Source of the DNA: an uncultured Sphingomonadales bacterium
Lineage (GTDB): Bacteria > Pseudomonadota > Alphaproteobacteria > Sphingomonadales > Rhodothalassiaceae
Reading direction: 5' to 3'
DNA: 64,000 nucleotides
Assembly (NCBI GenBank): GCA_947499155.1
Contig: CANMND010000006.1
Span: 62,001 to 126,000 of the forward strand
Part shown: positions 61,659 through 64,000 of the stretch, piece after piece
How positions within the stretch are numbered: the first letter of the stretch is position 1
Layout of the letters: each line of letters starts with the position of its first letter
Notes under the pieces: model-generated
Told to the model about the DNA's origin: nothing
Databases searched by the model: none
What the model saw: the letters and a program-made list of their open reading frames with translations, nothing else
Program-made: the position numbers and the translations under genes

Positions 61659-62176
61659 GCCCGCCCCTGATTGCTGCGCATTTGCGCAAATTTATCGACG
61701 CCGTTCACCTCATACACATTGCTGAACAGGTCGTATTTCAAATGCGTGGTACTGCCGATTTTAAGCTCAAGCCGGTAAACCTGCATTTCGTCTTCCATGC
61801 TGCCAATCGGCTTTGCCCGCTCAATCGCGCCCAGCGTGGTCTTCGAAAACTGGACACTGGCGAGGACAACCGCCGGTTCCTCGCTCACGCGCCCCGTTTG
61901 GTCATAGGTCTCAAGGTTGCCGCGAATTTGAATGGCGGTGGTTTTGTGAAAGTCGAGGCGATGCTTTAGTGCATCGGGATAAAAGGACTTCCACGCAAGT
62001 TTAATCACCATCTTCTTCAAGCCGGTAGGTACGTCGAATTCCGAGACCATGCCCAGCCCTGCCATTGCTTCCATGGTGGGCTCAATGTCCGGCAAGGTGA
62101 CTCTCTCGACCTTGCCAATCAGGTCGCCCGTGCCGTCCAGATAAACATTGGCATTTGAGATCGTATTGATGCTCAT
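61655..62176 (-). CDS. Major tail tube protein (FII)
   Basis: P2 gpFII family, 173 aa, forming the inner tube of the contractile tail. Conserved stretches: NANVYLDGTGDLIGKVERVTLPDIEPTMEAMAGLGMVSEFDVPTGLKKM and YRLELKIGSTTHLKYDLFSNVYEVNGVD. Directly after the sheath gene. Confidence 0.95.
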   Translation of the reverse strand: MSINTISNANVYLDGTGDLIGKVERVTLPDIEPTMEAMAGLGMVSEFDVPTGLKKMVIKLAWKSFYPDALKHRLDFHKTTAIQIRGNLETYDQTGRVSEEPAVVLASVQFSKTTLGAIERAKPIGSMEDEMQVYRLELKIGSTTHLKYDLFSNVYEVNGVDKFAQMRSNQGRA

Positions 62177-62187
62177 TGATAAGCTCC

Positions 62188-63639
62188 TTAAGACGCGACC
62201 TGCGCCGCCACATTGTCGTAAAGTCGGATATCGATTTGCGCTTCATGCGTGATGCGTTCGGCAGGGGTTGGGGCCATATAGCGGCGGTTAATCGTCAAAT
62301 GACCGTTCGCCAGTTCGGTCGCGGGATTGTTCGATGCTTCGAAAAAGGCGACAGAGCCGGGCAGCAGGCTGCCGCGCGCGATTTGCCGGTCAAGAAAGGC
62401 GTTGACGCTAACTACCAGAGCATCAATCAGTGCTGCCGTAATCGGCTTATCCTGAAAATCGGACGCAATGCGTTCAATGCTTTCATCAATGATGGCGAAG
62501 GTGCGGTTGATCGCCTCAAAGGTAGTTGCAGCACTTGAATTCGGGAAGCTGGAAGACCGGTTGCCGAAGGTGCGAAAGCCCGTGCCATGCGCGTTCAGCG
62601 CCGTTAGAATACCCGCCGCGTTTAACAGATTGGCTTCCGAATTGGGGTCGCGACGATTGGCATAGACGGGGACTTCGAGGCCAACGACACCCGGCAGAAC
62701 CTGATTTGAAATGGACACGTGATAGCCTTCTTCCCGGTCCACCCGCGCCCGCACACCGGCCAAACGCGCTGACATGCCCTCAAGCATCGTACCGCCTTTG
62801 CCATCATCAACGCGGACATGCGGCCATGTCAGCACTGCATTGTCGCTTGAAATGTTGAAGTTGATCGTGCCTGCCGGACCGCGCCCTGTAAGGGCGGCCT
62901 GAAATGACGTGCCCAAGGGCGCATCGATGAAGGCTTCCGCATCAAAGCTTTCCGCACTGGCGACCATGGCGGTGGCGACCGTGGGTAAGGTGCAATAGCC
63001 GGGTGCGATGATGATCTTAGGCGTGAAGCCGTAGAGCGCCTCCACGTCCTTCAAGGCTTGCAGGCCCGTGCGCTTGCCGTTTGCATCCACCCCGCCGATG
63101 ATATCGGACGACGTGATCAGGGACATGTCTGCATAGTCATAATCAACGGCTAATGTGGAATTGGCGGCAATTGCACCGGATGTGAGGCGCGTGATTGTGC
63201 CCGTGGCTTTATCGAGCGTGTAATCCGTTCCTGCAACATAGGTCGTATCGCCCGTTTGGTTTTTGACCACCGCGCTTATCACTTGTGCGTTCGCCAATTG
63301 CATGGCATCGCCGTCCAATGTCACGGCTTCGGCATTAACGCTTTGCTTATGGCTGGCGGGGTCAAAGACATTGACCATGATGACGATTTGCGCTGCCTGC
63401 GCATAAATGCCGCGAAAAGCCTGAGGGCCGGTGAAGCCGGGCGCATCAGGGCCGCAAAATTCGGCCACATTGCGCAGGCTGGTGATAAGCCTGGGTGTGT
63501 TCACCGATTGATTGTCTGCATCCAGCAAGTGGACAGGGGCCGTGCAGACAAGGCCGATGATGGCGGTCGCCACCACATTGACCGGCACGGGGCTGTTATC
63601 GATGCGGCGGGTCTCAACGCCATGGAAGAAGTCTGTCAT
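62188..63639 (-). CDS. Phage tail sheath protein (FI)
   Basis: Contractile tail sheath of 483 aa, P2 gpFI family. It starts FFHGVETRRIDNSPVPVNVVATAIIGLVCTAP. A middle insertion domain follows, then the C-terminal sheath domain with VSISNQVLPGVVGLEVPVYANRRDPNSEANLLNAAG, GFRTFGNRSSS, INRTFAIIDESIERI and the terminal NHLTINRRYMAPTPAERITH-type strand. First structural tail gene in the window order. Confidence 0.95.
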   Translation of the reverse strand: MTDFFHGVETRRIDNSPVPVNVVATAIIGLVCTAPVHLLDADNQSVNTPRLITSLRNVAEFCGPDAPGFTGPQAFRGIYAQAAQIVIMVNVFDPASHKQSVNAEAVTLDGDAMQLANAQVISAVVKNQTGDTTYVAGTDYTLDKATGTITRLTSGAIAANSTLAVDYDYADMSLITSSDIIGGVDANGKRTGLQALKDVEALYGFTPKIIIAPGYCTLPTVATAMVASAESFDAEAFIDAPLGTSFQAALTGRGPAGTINFNISSDNAVLTWPHVRVDDGKGGTMLEGMSARLAGVRARVDREEGYHVSISNQVLPGVVGLEVPVYANRRDPNSEANLLNAAGILTALNAHGTGFRTFGNRSSSFPNSSAATTFEAINRTFAIIDESIERIASDFQDKPITAALIDALVVSVNAFLDRQIARGSLLPGSVAFFEASNNPATELANGHLTINRRYMAPTPAERITHEAQIDIRLYDNVAAQVAS

Positions 63640-63828
63640 TTAACCCTCCTGTGTTAGATGATTGGATGCGATCAGGCGCTGGACAGCCGCATCATTAACG
63701 GGCAAGTCGAGCGTCACATTGTGGCAAAGCAGCTTTTCCATGCCGCCCTCCAAAATCAGGCCCGTTGTCGGCCCTCGATAGCGGAAAAGCACTGTATCGC
63801 TTGTGTTTTTTGCGGATTTACGAGCCAC
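63640..63828 (-). CDS. Small prophage protein upstream of the sheath gene
   Basis: About 62 aa, unrecognised. The frame runs from a TTG at 63846, but the GTG at 63828 follows GAGGAGG by ten bases and is the better start (protein VARKSAKNTSDTVLFRYRGP...). Its stop adjoins the sheath ATG. Probably a small tail or neck accessory protein, judged only by position. Confidence 0.6.
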   Translation of the reverse strand: MARKSAKNTSDTVLFRYRGPTTGLILEGGMEKLLCHNVTLDLPVNDAAVQRLIASNHLTQEG

Positions 63829-63832
63829 GGGT

Positions 63833-64000
63833 TCAGGCCTCCTCAACTGTGGTTTGGCGAAGGATGGGGCCGGTGTCGCTGTCCAAAGCCCCTATGTGAC
63901 TGGTTTGCATCCGAAACACCTGATCAAAGCGCCAGACGCTGCCCATGCGTTTGACCAGCCCTTCGGACACCGGGTAGGTGCGCTGGCAGGCGGAAAAGCG
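63833..64000 (-). CDS. C-terminal end of a prophage protein (cut by the window edge)
   Basis: The last 55 codons of an open frame entering from the right edge (…RFSACQRTYPVSEGLVKRMG, WRFDQVFRMQTSHIG, LDSDTGPILRQTTVEEA) ending in TGA at 63833. Codon use and close spacing to the next gene support coding. The family cannot be told from this fragment; a neck or tail-completion protein would be expected here. Confidence 0.55.
   Translation of the reverse strand, partial: RFSACQRTYPVSEGLVKRMGSVWRFDQVFRMQTSHIGALDSDTGPILRQTTVEEA

Overview
The window looks like an alphaproteobacterial chromosome segment (roughly 1-51 kb) that runs into a P2-type prophage (about 51.2 kb to the right edge). Three things point to Alphaproteobacteria: a MipZ division ATPase, the gene order pyrB - pyrC-like - plsY - dprA - topA - rnr, and an orphan MotB of alphaproteobacterial type. 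A perfect TTAA-N7-TTAA CtrA-like box is consistent with this. I cannot place the genus; Rhodospirillales/Kordiimonadales-like lineages would fit.

The most notable region is 3.2-8.8 kb: a stand-alone type VI-A CRISPR-Cas13a locus. cas13a (5213-8782, minus strand, 1189 aa, R-x4-H pairs R456/H461 and R1079/H1084) lies upstream, on the same strand, of an array of 13 identical 36-nt repeats with about 30-nt spacers (3749-4576). A 14th, half-eroded repeat (3704-3718) still delimits a 13th spacer. No cas1/cas2 or accessory gene is present. The array lies between two doublets of a covarying REP-like palindrome (loop CTTGA) and between tandem repeats that seem derived from it. Two features may be regulatory. 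A degenerate copy of the CRISPR repeat overlaps the last codons and stop of cas13a (5195-5230), in crRNA orientation. An 8-bp inverted repeat (8785-8814) would sequester the cas13a ribosome binding site.

Around it are ordinary chromosomal genes: acetyl-CoA synthetase; a FadJ-like beta-oxidation enzyme with a UspA protein; a probable metal-uptake operon (DUF2946-like, TonB receptor, PepSY protein); a TPR hybrid histidine kinase; an M2 metallopeptidase lipoprotein; uvrB; a VOC protein; ubiA; ppa; bpt; an SLC13 transporter; motB; a penicillin-acylase-family hydrolase; a beta-hydroxyacid dehydrogenase; rpsD; a GNAT protein; several small envelope proteins; an acylphosphatase interrupted by an in-frame TGA; a Bax-like glucosaminidase; mipZ; two paralogous VPLPA-CTERM proteins; and the pyrB-to-rnr operon, whose dihydroorotase homologue has lost its metal-binding HxH motif.

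A tRNA-Met(CAT) at 51016-51092 marks the border with the prophage and is a candidate attachment site. The prophage part is a minus-strand contractile-tail operon, transcribed from the right edge: sheath, tube, Gp49-like protein, E/E' chaperone with a GGGAAAC -1 slippery site, tape measure, U, X, D, V, W, J, I, H-like fibre and terminal small genes. The head genes and integrase lie outside the window.
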